Origin: DATLLN01 sp963797175
GTDB taxonomy: Bacteria > Actinomycetota > Thermoleophilia > Gaiellales > JAICJC01
NCBI GenBank assembly: GCA_963797175.1
Contig: CAWCOL010000005.1
Location: 620,001-684,000 of the forward strand
Reading direction: 5' to 3'
Length of the DNA stretch: 64,000 bases
This document shows positions 52,521 to 61,029 of this stretch, piece by piece (the first letter of the stretch is position 1; the number at the start of each line of letters is the position of its first letter). A model generated the notes under the pieces. That model did not search any database, had not been told where the DNA came from, and worked only from the letters and a program-made list of their open reading frames with translations. The translations under genes were made by a program, and so were the position numbers.

Positions 52521-53540
52521 GTGCGCGTGCGAGTCTTTGCGGCCGTGCTCCTGGCCGCGTTGGTGATGGTGGGAGCGACGGCCCAGGCGGCTCCGTCCCA
52601 CCGGGCGACCGGGGGGCCGGCCGCGGCCGAGGGCGTGCCGTCCTTCGGCCATGTGTTCCTGATTATCGGCGAGAACACGACCTACGGCGAGCTGACGCCC
52701 AAGCTGGCGCCCTACCAGCTCGGAACGCTCCGGCCCGAGTCGGCCTGGCTGACGACGTACTTCGGTGTCAACCACGACTCGCTGTCGAACTACGTGGCGC
52801 TGACCTCCGGCCAGTACACGCCGTGCGAGCAGAACGACAATCCGCCGGCGAAGTGCCACCAGAAGACCGACAACCTGTTCAGCCAGCTCGGCCGCGCCGG
52901 GCTGACGTGGCAGAGCTGGATGGAGTCCGCCAAGGGTCCCTGCGACCTGAAGGACTCCGGCTCCGACGCCGCGCTGAACAAGTACCGGGTCAAGCACAAC
53001 CCGGCGATCTACTACGACAAGGTCGAGGGCAAGAACAAGGTCTTCTCGGAGACCGACAAGTCGGCCCAGTGCCTCAACAACGACCTGCCGATGGGCAGCA
53101 CCGCGCCCAACGACACGTCCGCGTTCGACAACGCCCTCGCGAACGGTGACGTCGCGAACTTCAACCTGGTCGTCCCCAACGAGTGCGAGGACGCCCACGA
53201 CGGCTGCCCGCCGCGCGGCGAGGGTGGCAACCGGCTGAAGCAGTTCGACGCGTTCCTGGCGCGGGAGATCCCGCTGATCCAGTCCTCGCCGGCGTACGGC
53301 GATGACGGCGTCATCATCGTTACGTACGACGAGGCCGACGCCGAGGGTCACGACGGCGATCCCAACTACGGCGGCGGCAACGTCCCGTACGCGGTGATCA
53401 GCCCGCTGGTGCAGCCGGGCCAGTACGCCGGCCTGACCAACCATTACAGCACGCTGCGGATGCTCGAGGACGCCTTCGGCCTCGACAAGTACCTGCACGG
53501 CGCTGCCACGGCGAACCAGATCCCCGCGATCTGGCGCTGA
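52521..53540 (+). CDS. secreted phosphoesterase (acid phosphatase / phospholipase C family)
   Basis: 339 residues with signal peptide (VFAAVLLAALVMVGATAQAA). Family motifs: HVFLIIGENTTYGEL, FGVNHDSLSNYVALTSGQY, VVPNECEDAHDGCP, IIVTYDEADAEGHDGD and PYAVISPLV. Members hydrolyse phosphomonoesters or phospholipids outside the cell. GTG at 52521 is preceded by GGGGGTGG; a second GTG two codons later is possible. It is divergent from the NlpC/P60 gene. It fits the phosphate-scavenging theme of the region. Confidence 0.88.
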   Translation: MRVRVFAAVLLAALVMVGATAQAAPSHRATGGPAAAEGVPSFGHVFLIIGENTTYGELTPKLAPYQLGTLRPESAWLTTYFGVNHDSLSNYVALTSGQYTPCEQNDNPPAKCHQKTDNLFSQLGRAGLTWQSWMESAKGPCDLKDSGSDAALNKYRVKHNPAIYYDKVEGKNKVFSETDKSAQCLNNDLPMGSTAPNDTSAFDNALANGDVANFNLVVPNECEDAHDGCPPRGEGGNRLKQFDAFLAREIPLIQSSPAYGDDGVIIVTYDEADAEGHDGDPNYGGGNVPYAVISPLVQPGQYAGLTNHYSTLRMLEDAFGLDKYLHGAATANQIPAIWR

Positions 53541-53550
53541 ACCGATGAGT

Positions 53551-53581
53551 GCGCCCCGCCGGCCACCGGCCGGCGGGGCGC
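53551..53581 (+). terminator. 14-bp hairpin after the phosphoesterase
   Basis: Arms GCGCCCCGCCGGCC (53551-53564) and GGCCGGCGGGGCGC (53568-53581) with loop ACC, 11 bases after the stop. Confidence 0.7.
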
Positions 53582-53612
53582 TCGACCGTGGCGGCCATGT
53601 GGGGTCTGGCGC

Positions 53613-53637
53613 GGGGTCTGGCACCGTGCCAGACCCC
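53613..53637. repeat. 25-bp palindrome, copy C
   Basis: Perfect 12-base arms GGGGTCTGGCAC and GTGCCAGACCCC around one C. It is followed by CACAGCCGATCC and TCCGTGACG, which recur in copy D. It lies in the 361-base gap (53541-53901) that has no gene. Confidence 0.7.
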
Positions 53638-53744
53638 GATCACAGCCGATCCGGCGCTCCGTGACGTTCCAGGGTGGAAGACGTGACGGAGTCGGGGCAG
53701 GCAGTTTCCCGTCAACCAGGCCGAAACCAGAGGGTGCCCGGTAC

Positions 53745-53769
53745 GGTGTCCGGCACGGTACCGGACACC
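53745..53769. repeat. 25-bp palindrome, copy D
   Basis: Arms GGTGTCCGGCAC and GTACCGGACACC with one mismatch around one G, followed by CACAACCGATCCG and TCCGTCACGG. It starts 132 bases after copy C and shares its downstream block, so the two are related elements. Confidence 0.7.
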
Positions 53770-53856
53770 AAACACAACCGATCCGCAGTTCCGTCACGGT
53801 CAGTTGACGAAGCCGTGACGCAACCGTCAGGAGCCAACCACGGCCCCGAACGCAGG

Positions 53857-53894
53857 CCGAGGCGGCCCGGCGCGCAGGCGCCGGGCCGCCTCGG
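53857..53894 (-). terminator. 17-bp hairpin after the peroxiredoxin gene
   Basis: Arms CCGAGGCGGCCCGGCGC (53857-53873) and GCGCCGGGCCGCCTCGG (53878-53894), loop GCAG, ending 7 bases before the peroxiredoxin stop. Confidence 0.75.
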
Positions 53895-53901
53895 TGCTCG
53901 A

Positions 53902-54561
53902 TCAGCGCGGCGACGGGACGATGCGGATGTACGGCCGCGGCGACTCCCACCCGTCCGGGTAGGTCTCGCGCGCTGCCTCGTCCGACACCGAGCCGGCGAT
54001 GATCACGTCCTCGCCCTGCTTCCAGTTGACCGGGGTGGCAACCTTGTGCTCCGCGGTCAGCTGGAGCGAGTCGATCACCCGCAGCACCTCGTCGAAGTTG
54101 CGCCCGGTGGTCATCGGGTAGACGAGGATCAGCTTGATCTTCTTGTCAGGGCCGACGACGAACACGTTGCGCACCGTCTGGTTGTCGGCGGGCGTGCGCG
54201 ACGTCGGGTCGCCCTCGACGTCAGACGCGAGCATCCCGTACGCCTTGGCGACGGCGAAGTCGCTGTCGGCGATGATCGGGTAGTTGGGCGCCGTGCCCTG
54301 CGTCTCGGCGATGTCCTCGGCCCACTTGGCGTGGTTCTCGATGGGATCCACCGACAGGCCGATCACCTTCACGTTGCGCCGGTCGAAGTCCGGCTTGATC
54401 TTCGCCATGTAGCCGAGCTCCGTCGTGCATACGGGCGTGAAGTTCCGGGGGTGCGAGAACAGCACCGCCCACGAGTCGCCGATCCAGTCGTGAAAGTGGA
54501 TCGTTCCCTCGGTGGTCTCCGCCTCGAAGTCGGGCGCGGTGTCACCGATCTGCAGCGTCAT
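53902..54561 (-). CDS. 1-Cys (Prx6-type) peroxiredoxin
   Basis: Thiol peroxidase reducing H2O2 and organic peroxides. 219 residues; peroxidatic Cys in HPRNFTPVCTTELG, SVDPIENHAKWAEDI, and the long C-terminal arm (MTTGRNFDEVLRVIDSLQLTAEHKVATPVNWKQGEDVIIAGSVSDEAA) typical of the Prx6 class. No resolving Cys. A near-perfect Shine-Dalgarno AAGGAGG stands before the ATG at 54561. Single gene with its own terminator. Confidence 0.95.
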   Translation of the reverse strand: MTLQIGDTAPDFEAETTEGTIHFHDWIGDSWAVLFSHPRNFTPVCTTELGYMAKIKPDFDRRNVKVIGLSVDPIENHAKWAEDIAETQGTAPNYPIIADSDFAVAKAYGMLASDVEGDPTSRTPADNQTVRNVFVVGPDKKIKLILVYPMTTGRNFDEVLRVIDSLQLTAEHKVATPVNWKQGEDVIIAGSVSDEAARETYPDGWESPRPYIRIVPSPR

Positions 54562-54621
54562 GTCTTCCTCCTTGGGCCGGCGGAGCGCCGCCGGCGACGA
54601 TCATCAGATACGTGTCGGGAA

Positions 54622-54694
54622 TGGAGCTAACCGGGCTCGAACCGGTGACCTTCGCGCTGCCAGCGCGACGCTCTCCCAACTGAGCTATAGCCCC
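54622..54694 (-). tRNA. tRNA-Ala (anticodon GGC)
   Basis: 73 nt. Acceptor GGGGCTA pairs TAGCTCC, D-arm AGCTCAGTTGGGAGAGC, anticodon stem TCGCG/CGCGA with loop CTGGCAG (anticodon GGC, reads GCC), T-arm GGTTCGAGCCC. CCA not encoded. Confidence 0.96.
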
Positions 54695-54732
54695 ATACGG
54701 GGCTGAGTATAGCCTCGCCGGTTCTGCGCCGA

Positions 54733-55284
54733 TCACGCCCGGGGGACGACGCTGCTGACCGGATGGACGGCCATCCCCCGCGGCTCGGCGAGCCGCTCCA
54801 GGACGAGCGCGGTGTCCGCCACGGCGACGCCCGAAAGGTGCTGGTCGCGGCCCTCGAAGTCCGCGACGATCGCGCCCAGGGCGGTCGCGTACGCCATGCC
54901 GTCGCCGTCGGCCAACGCGGCGAGCGCGCGGCCGGTGCGCTCGAACGCGCCGCCCGCCGCCACCATCGCCTCCACATTGGGCCGTCCGCCCAGCACGACC
55001 TGCGCCAGGGCGGCCGCGTACGCGGCCGCGGCGCTCCCGTCCGCGCCGCCGGTCTCCTCCACCGCCTGCCGCGCGATCGCGGGCGCCCCGTCCCCGGCCA
55101 GGATCGCCATCTTGAGGGCGCCGATCAACCTGCCCCAGCTCTGCGGGCCGGTCTCCGCGTGAGAGGCGAGGTACGCGTCGCGGGCCGCGGCGAACGCAGC
55201 GTCGTCCGCTTCGCCCGCCAGCGCTCCGCGCAGCGCCTCGTGCTCGGCGGCGAGCGCGGCAGCGAGGTGCGCGCCCGCGCTCAC
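54733..55284 (-). CDS. uncharacterised Ala-rich helical protein
   Basis: 183 residues, all-alpha, soluble, no signal peptide. Segments such as HLAAALAAEHEALRGALAGEADDAAFAAARDAYLASHAETGPQSWGRLIGALKMAILAGD and GGAFERTGRALAALADGDGMAYATALGAIVADFEGRDQHLSG carry a Trp-Gly motif but match no family known to me. GTG start at 55282-55284 lies in the stop of the DUF2203 gene (GTGA). Confidence 0.65.
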   Translation of the reverse strand: MSAGAHLAAALAAEHEALRGALAGEADDAAFAAARDAYLASHAETGPQSWGRLIGALKMAILAGDGAPAIARQAVEETGGADGSAAAAYAAALAQVVLGGRPNVEAMVAAGGAFERTGRALAALADGDGMAYATALGAIVADFEGRDQHLSGVAVADTALVLERLAEPRGMAVHPVSSVVPRA

Positions 55285-55631
55285 GGCAGCGGCCTCCGCC
55301 CCGCGAACCCGTCCTCGGGCCCGTGCCAGAACCCGATCCGCTCCTCGCCCACGTGCCAGCAGAGCAGCGCGTCCTGCCCCTCCACCTGGGACGGGAAGTC
55401 GAGCAGCCCCCGCTCGGGATCCTTCACCTGGACGCCGTGCGACGTGATCTCCTCGACAATCGACCCCACCTCCGCCGACAGGGCCTCCAGCCGCTCGCGC
55501 AGCCCCTCCGCGTCGCGCTTCTCCAGGCCGCCGCCGTTCGAGCCGATCGCGATCACGATCCGCTGCCAGCGCGTCCGTAGCGGCCGCATCCGCGTTGCCA
55601 GCTCGACCATCTGCTCGGCCAGCTCCCGCAA
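55281..55631 (-). CDS. DUF2203-family protein, start uncertain
   Basis: From a TTG at 55631 the chain reads LRELAEQMVELATRMRPLRTRW...GVQVKDPERGLLDFPSQVEGQDALLCWHVGEERIGFWHGPEDGFAGRRPLP; KDPERGLLDFP and LCW..GE..I.FWH are the family core. Homology clearly continues upstream as RRFTLDEAEALLDAE (codons from 55676), but no ATG, GTG or TTG is there; only a CTG at 55682 lies in frame. Either a rare start or a small sequence error hides the true N-terminus. The gene follows rsfS. Function unknown. Confidence 0.75.
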   Translation of the reverse strand: MRELAEQMVELATRMRPLRTRWQRIVIAIGSNGGGLEKRDAEGLRERLEALSAEVGSIVEEITSHGVQVKDPERGLLDFPSQVEGQDALLCWHVGEERIGFWHGPEDGFAGRRPLP

Positions 55632-55674
55632 CTCGGCGTCGAGCAGCGCCTCGGCCTCGTCGAGCGTGAACCGC

Positions 55675-56055
55675 CTATCCAGCGTAGGCCTCGCTGGGGA
55701 CCTCGCCCCACAGCGATTCGAGCCGGTAGAAGTTGCGCGCCTCGGGGGTGAAGACGTGGACGACGACGTCGAGAAAGTCGAGCAGGATCCAGTCCCCCGT
55801 GGCCTGGCCGTCGATGCCCGCGGGCAGCACGCGGTCGTCCTTCTTCAGCCGCTCGCGGATGTCCTCCGCGATCGTCTGGGTCTGCCGCGGGTTCCGCCCC
55901 GAGCAGATCACGAAGTAATCGGTGTAGCTCACCACGTCTCGCATGTCGAGGATGACGATGTCGCCCGCCAGCTTGTCGCTGGCGATGGCCGCGATCCGGT
56001 GTGCGAGCTGGGTTGTGTCGTTCAGACGATCGGCTCCCGTCGGTTTCGCGCTCAG
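55675..56055 (-). CDS. rsfS: ribosomal silencing factor RsfS, start uncertain
   Basis: Binds uL14 and blocks subunit joining in starvation. The chain LNDTTQLAHRIAAIASDKLAGDIVILDMRDVVSYTDYFVICSGRNPRQTQTIAEDIRERLKKDDR...GDWILLDFLDVVVHVFTPEARNFYRLESLWGEV is complete for the family. The internal ATG at 55944 would remove the conserved first 30 residues. In frame upstream only CTG codons occur (56025 and 56055); the one at 56055 lies behind GGAG and just after the nadD stop and is used here. Neighbour order nadD-rsfS is standard. Confidence 0.85.
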   Translation of the reverse strand: MSAKPTGADRLNDTTQLAHRIAAIASDKLAGDIVILDMRDVVSYTDYFVICSGRNPRQTQTIAEDIRERLKKDDRVLPAGIDGQATGDWILLDFLDVVVHVFTPEARNFYRLESLWGEVPSEAYAG

Positions 56056-56059
56056 GGTA

Positions 56060-56620
56060 TCACGGCTCCTGCGCGTAGAGCCGCTCGCGCTCGATCACGT
56101 CGAGCACGGGATCGGGGATGAGGTGGCGCACCGGATGGCGCTTCGCGATCCGCCGCCGGATCTCGGTGGACGAGACGTCGAGCAGCGGGCTGGTCAGCAC
56201 CACGTCGGCACCCGCCGGCGGGATCGCGCGCGGCCTGCCGGCCACCGCCAGCGTCGCCAGCACGCGGATCCGCTGCGGGCGGTGCCAGCGGTCGAAGGTG
56301 GCCAGCTGGTCGGCGCCGATCACCAGGAACAGCTCGGTGCCGGGCTCCGACAGCGCCTCCAGCGTGTCCACCGTGTAGCTCGGCCCCTCTCGCTCCAGCT
56401 CGATCCGGCTGACCTCCGTCGCGGGCTCGCCCGCGAACGCGGCCGCGGTCATCGCCCACCGCGTCTCCGGCGGCACGGCCGAGGGGTCGCGGTGCGGCGG
56501 GATCGCCGCGGGCACGACCAGCAGGCGGTCGAGCCCGAGCCGGAACCGCGCCTCCTGCGCGATCACCAGGTGGCCGACGTGGGGCGGGTCGAACTCGCCG
56601 CCGAACACTCCGAGCTTCAC
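56060..56620 (-). CDS. nadD: nicotinate-nucleotide adenylyltransferase
   Basis: NAD biosynthesis enzyme. 186 residues: GVFGGEFDPPHVGHLVIAQEA with the (H/T)xGH nucleotidyltransferase motif, VVPAAIPPHRD, SRIELEREGPSYTVDTLEAL, IGADQLATFDRWH, and SSTEIRRRIA. GTG start in the obgE stop (GTGA). Confidence 0.96.
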   Translation of the reverse strand: MKLGVFGGEFDPPHVGHLVIAQEARFRLGLDRLLVVPAAIPPHRDPSAVPPETRWAMTAAAFAGEPATEVSRIELEREGPSYTVDTLEALSEPGTELFLVIGADQLATFDRWHRPQRIRVLATLAVAGRPRAIPPAGADVVLTSPLLDVSSTEIRRRIAKRHPVRHLIPDPVLDVIERERLYAQEP

Positions 56621-57910
56621 GAGGCCTCCCGTTCGCGCGGGCCGAACGTGAGCCGGTGCATCCCGACCAGGATGTCGTCGCCGGGGCGGGCGCCGGCCTG
56701 GCGCAGCGCGTCCTCGGCGCCCAGCCGCTCGAGCTCGGCCGCGAGCCGCGCCACCGAGCCCGGATCCTCCGGATCGAGGCCCGCCGCCAGCGCCTCGACC
56801 GTCCGGCCGCCGATCCGCAGCGTCCCGTCGTCGCGGAGCAGCCGGAAGCGGCGGCGGTCGGGCGGCTGCGGCCGGTAGACCATGAAGTCGGCCAGCTCGT
56901 CGGTCTCGGTCAGCGCGTGCGACACCTCGGGCGCTGCCGGCACGCGGGTGAACAGCTCGGCGACGAGCTCCTCGATGCCCTCGCCGGTCGCGCTCGAGCA
57001 GACCAGGTCGGCGCCGATCGCCTCGCACATCGCGGCGCGTTCGGACGCCGGCACCAGATCGGCCTTGGAGAGGACGATCAGCTGGGGCCGCTCGGCCAGC
57101 CCGCCGCCGTGCAGCGCCAGCTCGCGGTCGATCGTGTCCCGGCCGCTTCGGGTCTGCTCGGGGCCGGCGTCCGCCTCGACCAGGTGGATCAGCAGCCGCG
57201 CGCGCTCCAGGTGCGCCAGGAACGCGTCGCCCAGGCCGACACCGCTGCTGGCGCCCTCGAGCAGCCCGGGCACGTCGGCGACCGTCAGCTGGGCGCCGTC
57301 CGGGCCCTCGACCGTCCCCAGCACCGGCTCGATCGTGGTGAACGGGTAGTCCGCCACCTTGGGCCGCGCGTTCGAGATCCGCCGCAGCAGGGACGACTTG
57401 CCGGCGTTGGGGAAGCCGAGCAGCGCCGCATCGGCGACCAGCTTCAGCCGCAGCTCCAGCCAGCAGGTCCTCCCCGGTCTCGCCCACCTCGGCGATGGTC
57501 GGGGCGCGGTGCGCCGCGGTCGCGTAGCGCCGGTTGCCGCCGCCGCCCTCGCCGCCGCGGGCCACGTCCATCGCCGCGCCGGCGTGCGCCAGGTCGGCCA
57601 GCAGCCGCTGCTCGTCCCGCAGCCAGACCTGCGTCCCGATCGGCACCGCGATCGTGAGGTCCTCGCCGCGGCGGCCGTCCTTGCCTGACCCCTGGCCGTG
57701 CCGGCCCCGCTGGGCGTGGAAGTGCGAGGCGTGGCGGAACTTCGAGAGGTCGCGCAGCTGCGCGGTCGCGACGATGCTCACGGTGCCGCCGTCGCCGCCG
57801 TCGCCGCCGTTCGGCCCGCCCCGCGGGACATACTTCTCGCGCCGGAAGCTGACGCAGCCGTCACCGCCGCGACCGCCCTGGACGTTGATCGTTGCGCGGT
57901 CGGAGAACAC
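56617..57910 (-). CDS. obgE: GTPase ObgE/CgtA (one frameshift)
   Basis: Ribosome-assembly GTPase. Obg fold (INVQGGRGGDGCVSFRREKYVPRGGPNGGDGG), G1 GFPNAGKSSLLRRISNARPKVADYPFTT, DVPGLLEGAS (G3), SKADL (G4), SSATGEGIEEL (G5) and a C-terminal OCT-like domain (FRLLRDDGTLRIGGRTVEAL). Near 57463 one extra base splits ETGEDLL from LELRLKLVADAALL. Repaired length about 430. GTG start at 57908-57910, 18 bases after rpmA. Confidence 0.94.
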
Positions 57911-57928
57911 CGCGGGAGACGCGTCCGC

Positions 57929-58186
57929 TCAGACGGCGACGGTACGCACGTTGACGTACCGGCGGCCGTTGCGCCGCGTGAACTCGACCGTCCCGGCCGT
58001 GGTCGCGAACAGGGTGTCGTCGCTGCCCAGGCTGGCGCCGACGCCCGGGTAGAACCGGGTGCCGCGCTGGCGGACGATGATCGAGCCGGCGGTCACGTCC
58101 TGCCCGGCGAACACCTTCACGCCGAGCCGCTGCGCGTGGGAGTCGCGGCCGTTCTTCGACGAGCCGAGGCCCTTCTTATGCGCCAT
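57929..58186 (-). CDS. rpmA: ribosomal protein bL27
   Basis: 85 residues starting MAHKKGLGSSKNGRDSHAQRLGVK, no N-terminal cleavage extension of the firmicute type. GSIIVRQRGTRFYPG and the C-terminal strand are standard. ATG at 58186 overlaps rplU by 11 bases. Confidence 0.97.
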   Translation of the reverse strand: MAHKKGLGSSKNGRDSHAQRLGVKVFAGQDVTAGSIIVRQRGTRFYPGVGASLGSDDTLFATTAGTVEFTRRNGRRYVNVRTVAV

Positions 58187-58547
58187 CCGTCGTCGCCTCC
58201 TCCGTCTCCGCGGCGGCCTTCTTGCGAGGAGCCCGGGGCTTCTTGGCCGCGCCGATGCTCGCCACCTTGATGCGTGACAGCTCGGAGCGGTGGCCGCGGG
58301 TGCGCTTGTAGCCGCTCTTGGGCTTGAACTTGAATACCTTCAGCTTGGTGCCGCGCAGGTGCTCGACCACCTCGACCGAGACCGTCCCGGCCAGCTTGTC
58401 GCGATCGGTGACGACGGCGTCGCCGCCGGTCAGCAGCACCTCGGGCTGGAAGCTCTTGCCCGGCTCCACGGCTTGGCGATCGACCAGGAGCGTCTGCCCC
58501 TGCTCGACCTTGTACTGCTTCCCACCGACCTTGATCACGGCATACAT
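58176..58547 (-). CDS. rplU: ribosomal protein bL21
   Basis: 123 residues: MYAVIKVGGKQYKVEQGQTL, KFKPKSGYKRTRGHRSELSRIKV, then a Lys/Ala/Glu-rich tail (AAKKPRAPRKKAAAETEEATTDGA) longer than in most bL21. ATG at 58547, overlap with rpmA by 11 bases. Confidence 0.96.
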   Translation of the reverse strand: MYAVIKVGGKQYKVEQGQTLLVDRQAVEPGKSFQPEVLLTGGDAVVTDRDKLAGTVSVEVVEHLRGTKLKVFKFKPKSGYKRTRGHRSELSRIKVASIGAAKKPRAPRKKAAAETEEATTDGA

Positions 58548-58578
58548 CTGTGAGCGAACCTTTCCACGGCAAACGAGC

Positions 58579-58607
58579 GCCCGCTTGCGCGGGCGACCGC
58601 AAGAATA
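58579..58607 (-). promoter_or_regulatory. rplU promoter box and leader hairpin
   Basis: Minus-strand TATTCT (58602-58607) is a -10 candidate; the transcript would begin at a hairpin with arms GCCCGC and GCGGGC and loop GCAA (58579-58594). This is a plausible rplU leader for autogenous control by L21. Confidence 0.45.
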
Positions 58608-58623
58608 GCAGAGGGCGACGGGA

Positions 58624-61029
58624 CTACTCGCCCAGCAGCCTCCCCAGCAGACCCGCCTTGCGCGGCGGGCTCGGAGCCACCCCGGCCCCGTCGGCGGCGG
58701 CAGGCGCAGCGGGCTCGGGCGCGGGCGGCGCGGGCTCGGACGGCGCCGCGGCGCCCTCCCCGTCGGGCGCGGCCGCGGCGGCCGCCTTGGTCGTGCGCGT
58801 CCGGGTCGTCGTCGTGGTGCGGCGGCGCGGCTTGGGCTTCGGCTTGGGCGTCGCCTCAGCGTCCGGGGCGGCGTCGGCCGCCGCCGGCTCGGCGGCCGCC
58901 TCTGCGTCGGCCGGCTTCTTGGCCCGCGAGCGCCTGCGCGGCTTGGGCTTGGCCGGCTCGGCCTCGCCGTCGGCCGTCGCGGCGGTCTCGATCGGCGCCT
59001 CGGCCGGCGCCTCGTCGGTCGCCTCGGTCACGGTCGCGGCCGCATCGGTCGTCCGCCTGCGCCCGCGCCCGCCGCGTGTGCCTCGGCGGCGGCGCGGCTT
59101 GGCCCCGTCCTCGCCCTCCGCGACGGCGTCGTCCGCCGCCGCCTCCACGGGCGCCTCGACCACGTCGGGCGTGTCGCCTTCGGCCGGTGCGGCCTCGGCC
59201 GGCTTCTTCGCCCGGCTGGTGCGGCCGCGGCGGTTGCGGCTGCGGTCCTCCAGCTCGAGCCGCTCGCCGACCTCGCGGTCGAACTCCGGGATCTCGAACT
59301 CGGCCGGATCCTGCGGCATCTCGAGCGCCTTCGGCGTCGCGTCCAGCAGCGTGGCGTAGGCGGTCGTCCGCGATGCCCGCTCGATCCGCACGCGGTGCTC
59401 CTGCCCGATGTAGTTGATCGAGCCGGCGATCACCACCGGGTAGCCGTCCACCCTGGCAACGCCGTCCGAGAGGTTGAACTTGTGCGGCTCGCCGATCCGC
59501 AGGCGCACCTCGGCGCCCTCCTTGACCGGCGGCGTGCCGTCGATCTCCGCGCGCGTGCCCTCGCGGACGACCTCGACCTCCTCCAGCGGCAGGCGGCTGT
59601 CCACGTCGAGCTCGAACCGCCGGCCGACCTCGCGCTCCAGCTCGATCAGCCGCTCCCCGCCGGGGCCGACCAGGCGGTCGGCGACCTTGGAGTTCATCTT
59701 CACGACCATCGCCTCGGCCGCCGACGAGCGAGCCAGCCGGCGCAGTTTGCGCTCCGCCTCGACCGCCATCGTGTCCAGCGAGAGCACCCGGCCCTCACCG
59801 CCGCACGTGGGGCAGATCGACGTGAGCACCTCGCGCACGCCCTCGGTGACGTTCTGGCGCGTCATCTCCACCAGGCCCAGCGGCGAGATCTCGACCAGGT
59901 ACGTCTTGGTCCGGTCCTTGGCCAGCTCGGCCTGGAGCACACCCAGCACCTCGGCCCGGTTCTTGGCCTTCTCCATGTCGATGAAGTCGATGACGATGAT
60001 GCCGCCGATGTCGCGCAGCCGCAGCTGGCGCATCACCTCGCGCGCGGCCTCGATGTTGTTCTTGGTGATCGTGTCCTCGAGCCGGCCCGTCTTGCCGACG
60101 TAGCGGCCGGTGTTGACGTCGATCACGGTGAACGCCTCGGCGTAGTCGAAGATCAGGTAGCCGCCCGACGGCAGGTCGACGCGGCGGTTGAGCGTGCTGC
60201 GGATCGCGGCTTCGACGCCGTGCTTCTCGAACAGCGGCTTGGCGCCTGAGTGGAGCTTGATGCGGTCGGCGAACTCCGGCTGCGTGGTGCGTACGAACCC
60301 GAGGATGCGCCGGTACTGGCGCTCGGAGTCGACGATCACGTCCTCGACGTTGCGCGCCAGGATGTCGCGGATCACGCGGAGCGAGAGGTCGGCCTCGCGG
60401 AACACCATGGTCGGCCCCTTGGCGGACTTGGCGCGGGTGTCGATCTGCGCCCAGATCCGGCGCAGGAACCGCAGGTCGCGCTCCAGATCCTCCTTGGTCG
60501 CGCCCTCGGCGGCGGTGCGGGCGATGACGCCCTCGCCGTCCAGCTCGAGCGTCTTGACCAGTTTGCGAAGCCGCTCGCGCTCGCTGTCGGGCAGCCGCTT
60601 GGAGACGCCGGCGCCGTCGCCGTCGGGCGTCAGCACCAGGAACCGCCCGGCGACCGACAGCTCCATCGTCACCCGGGCGCCCTTGGTGCCCATCGGGTTC
60701 TTGACGACCTGGACGAGCACCTCCTGCCCGGGCCGCAGCAGCTCGTCGATCTTCTTCTTGCGCCGGGTGCTGGTATCCATGCCGGGCAGCACGACGTCGT
60801 TGACGTGGAGGAAGCCGTTCTTGGGCAGGCCCAGGTCGATGAACGCGGCCTCCATGCCGCGGAGGACGTTGTCCACCTTGGCCTTGTAGATGTTGCCTGC
60901 TATGGAACCACTGCCGCGGCGCTCGACGTAGGCCTCGGTCGCGCGGCCCTCCTCGAGCACGGCGACCCGCAGCTCCGAGAGATCGGATGAGATCAGGATC
61001 TGTTTGGGGACATGGGAGATCGTTGTCAT
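58624..61029 (-). CDS. rne: ribonuclease E/G
   Basis: 801 residues. S1 domain (~35-120), 5'-sensor/RNase H fold, catalytic Asp in VIDVNTG and IIVIDFIDM, the Zn-link CPTCGGEG, then a TRAM-like segment (VRIGEPHKFNLSDGVARV). The last ~230 residues are Ala/Glu/Lys/Arg-rich and repetitive (KPRRRRGTRGGRGRRRTT, KPKPKPRRRTTTTTRTRTT), as in actinobacterial RNase E, and likely bind RNA or partners. ATG at 61027-61029 overlaps the DUF2344 stop as ATGA. Confidence 0.95.
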   Translation of the reverse strand: MTTISHVPKQILISSDLSELRVAVLEEGRATEAYVERRGSGSIAGNIYKAKVDNVLRGMEAAFIDLGLPKNGFLHVNDVVLPGMDTSTRRKKKIDELLRPGQEVLVQVVKNPMGTKGARVTMELSVAGRFLVLTPDGDGAGVSKRLPDSERERLRKLVKTLELDGEGVIARTAAEGATKEDLERDLRFLRRIWAQIDTRAKSAKGPTMVFREADLSLRVIRDILARNVEDVIVDSERQYRRILGFVRTTQPEFADRIKLHSGAKPLFEKHGVEAAIRSTLNRRVDLPSGGYLIFDYAEAFTVIDVNTGRYVGKTGRLEDTITKNNIEAAREVMRQLRLRDIGGIIVIDFIDMEKAKNRAEVLGVLQAELAKDRTKTYLVEISPLGLVEMTRQNVTEGVREVLTSICPTCGGEGRVLSLDTMAVEAERKLRRLARSSAAEAMVVKMNSKVADRLVGPGGERLIELEREVGRRFELDVDSRLPLEEVEVVREGTRAEIDGTPPVKEGAEVRLRIGEPHKFNLSDGVARVDGYPVVIAGSINYIGQEHRVRIERASRTTAYATLLDATPKALEMPQDPAEFEIPEFDREVGERLELEDRSRNRRGRTSRAKKPAEAAPAEGDTPDVVEAPVEAAADDAVAEGEDGAKPRRRRGTRGGRGRRRTTDAAATVTEATDEAPAEAPIETAATADGEAEPAKPKPRRRSRAKKPADAEAAAEPAAADAAPDAEATPKPKPKPRRRTTTTTRTRTTKAAAAAAPDGEGAAAPSEPAPPAPEPAAPAAADGAGVAPSPPRKAGLLGRLLGE

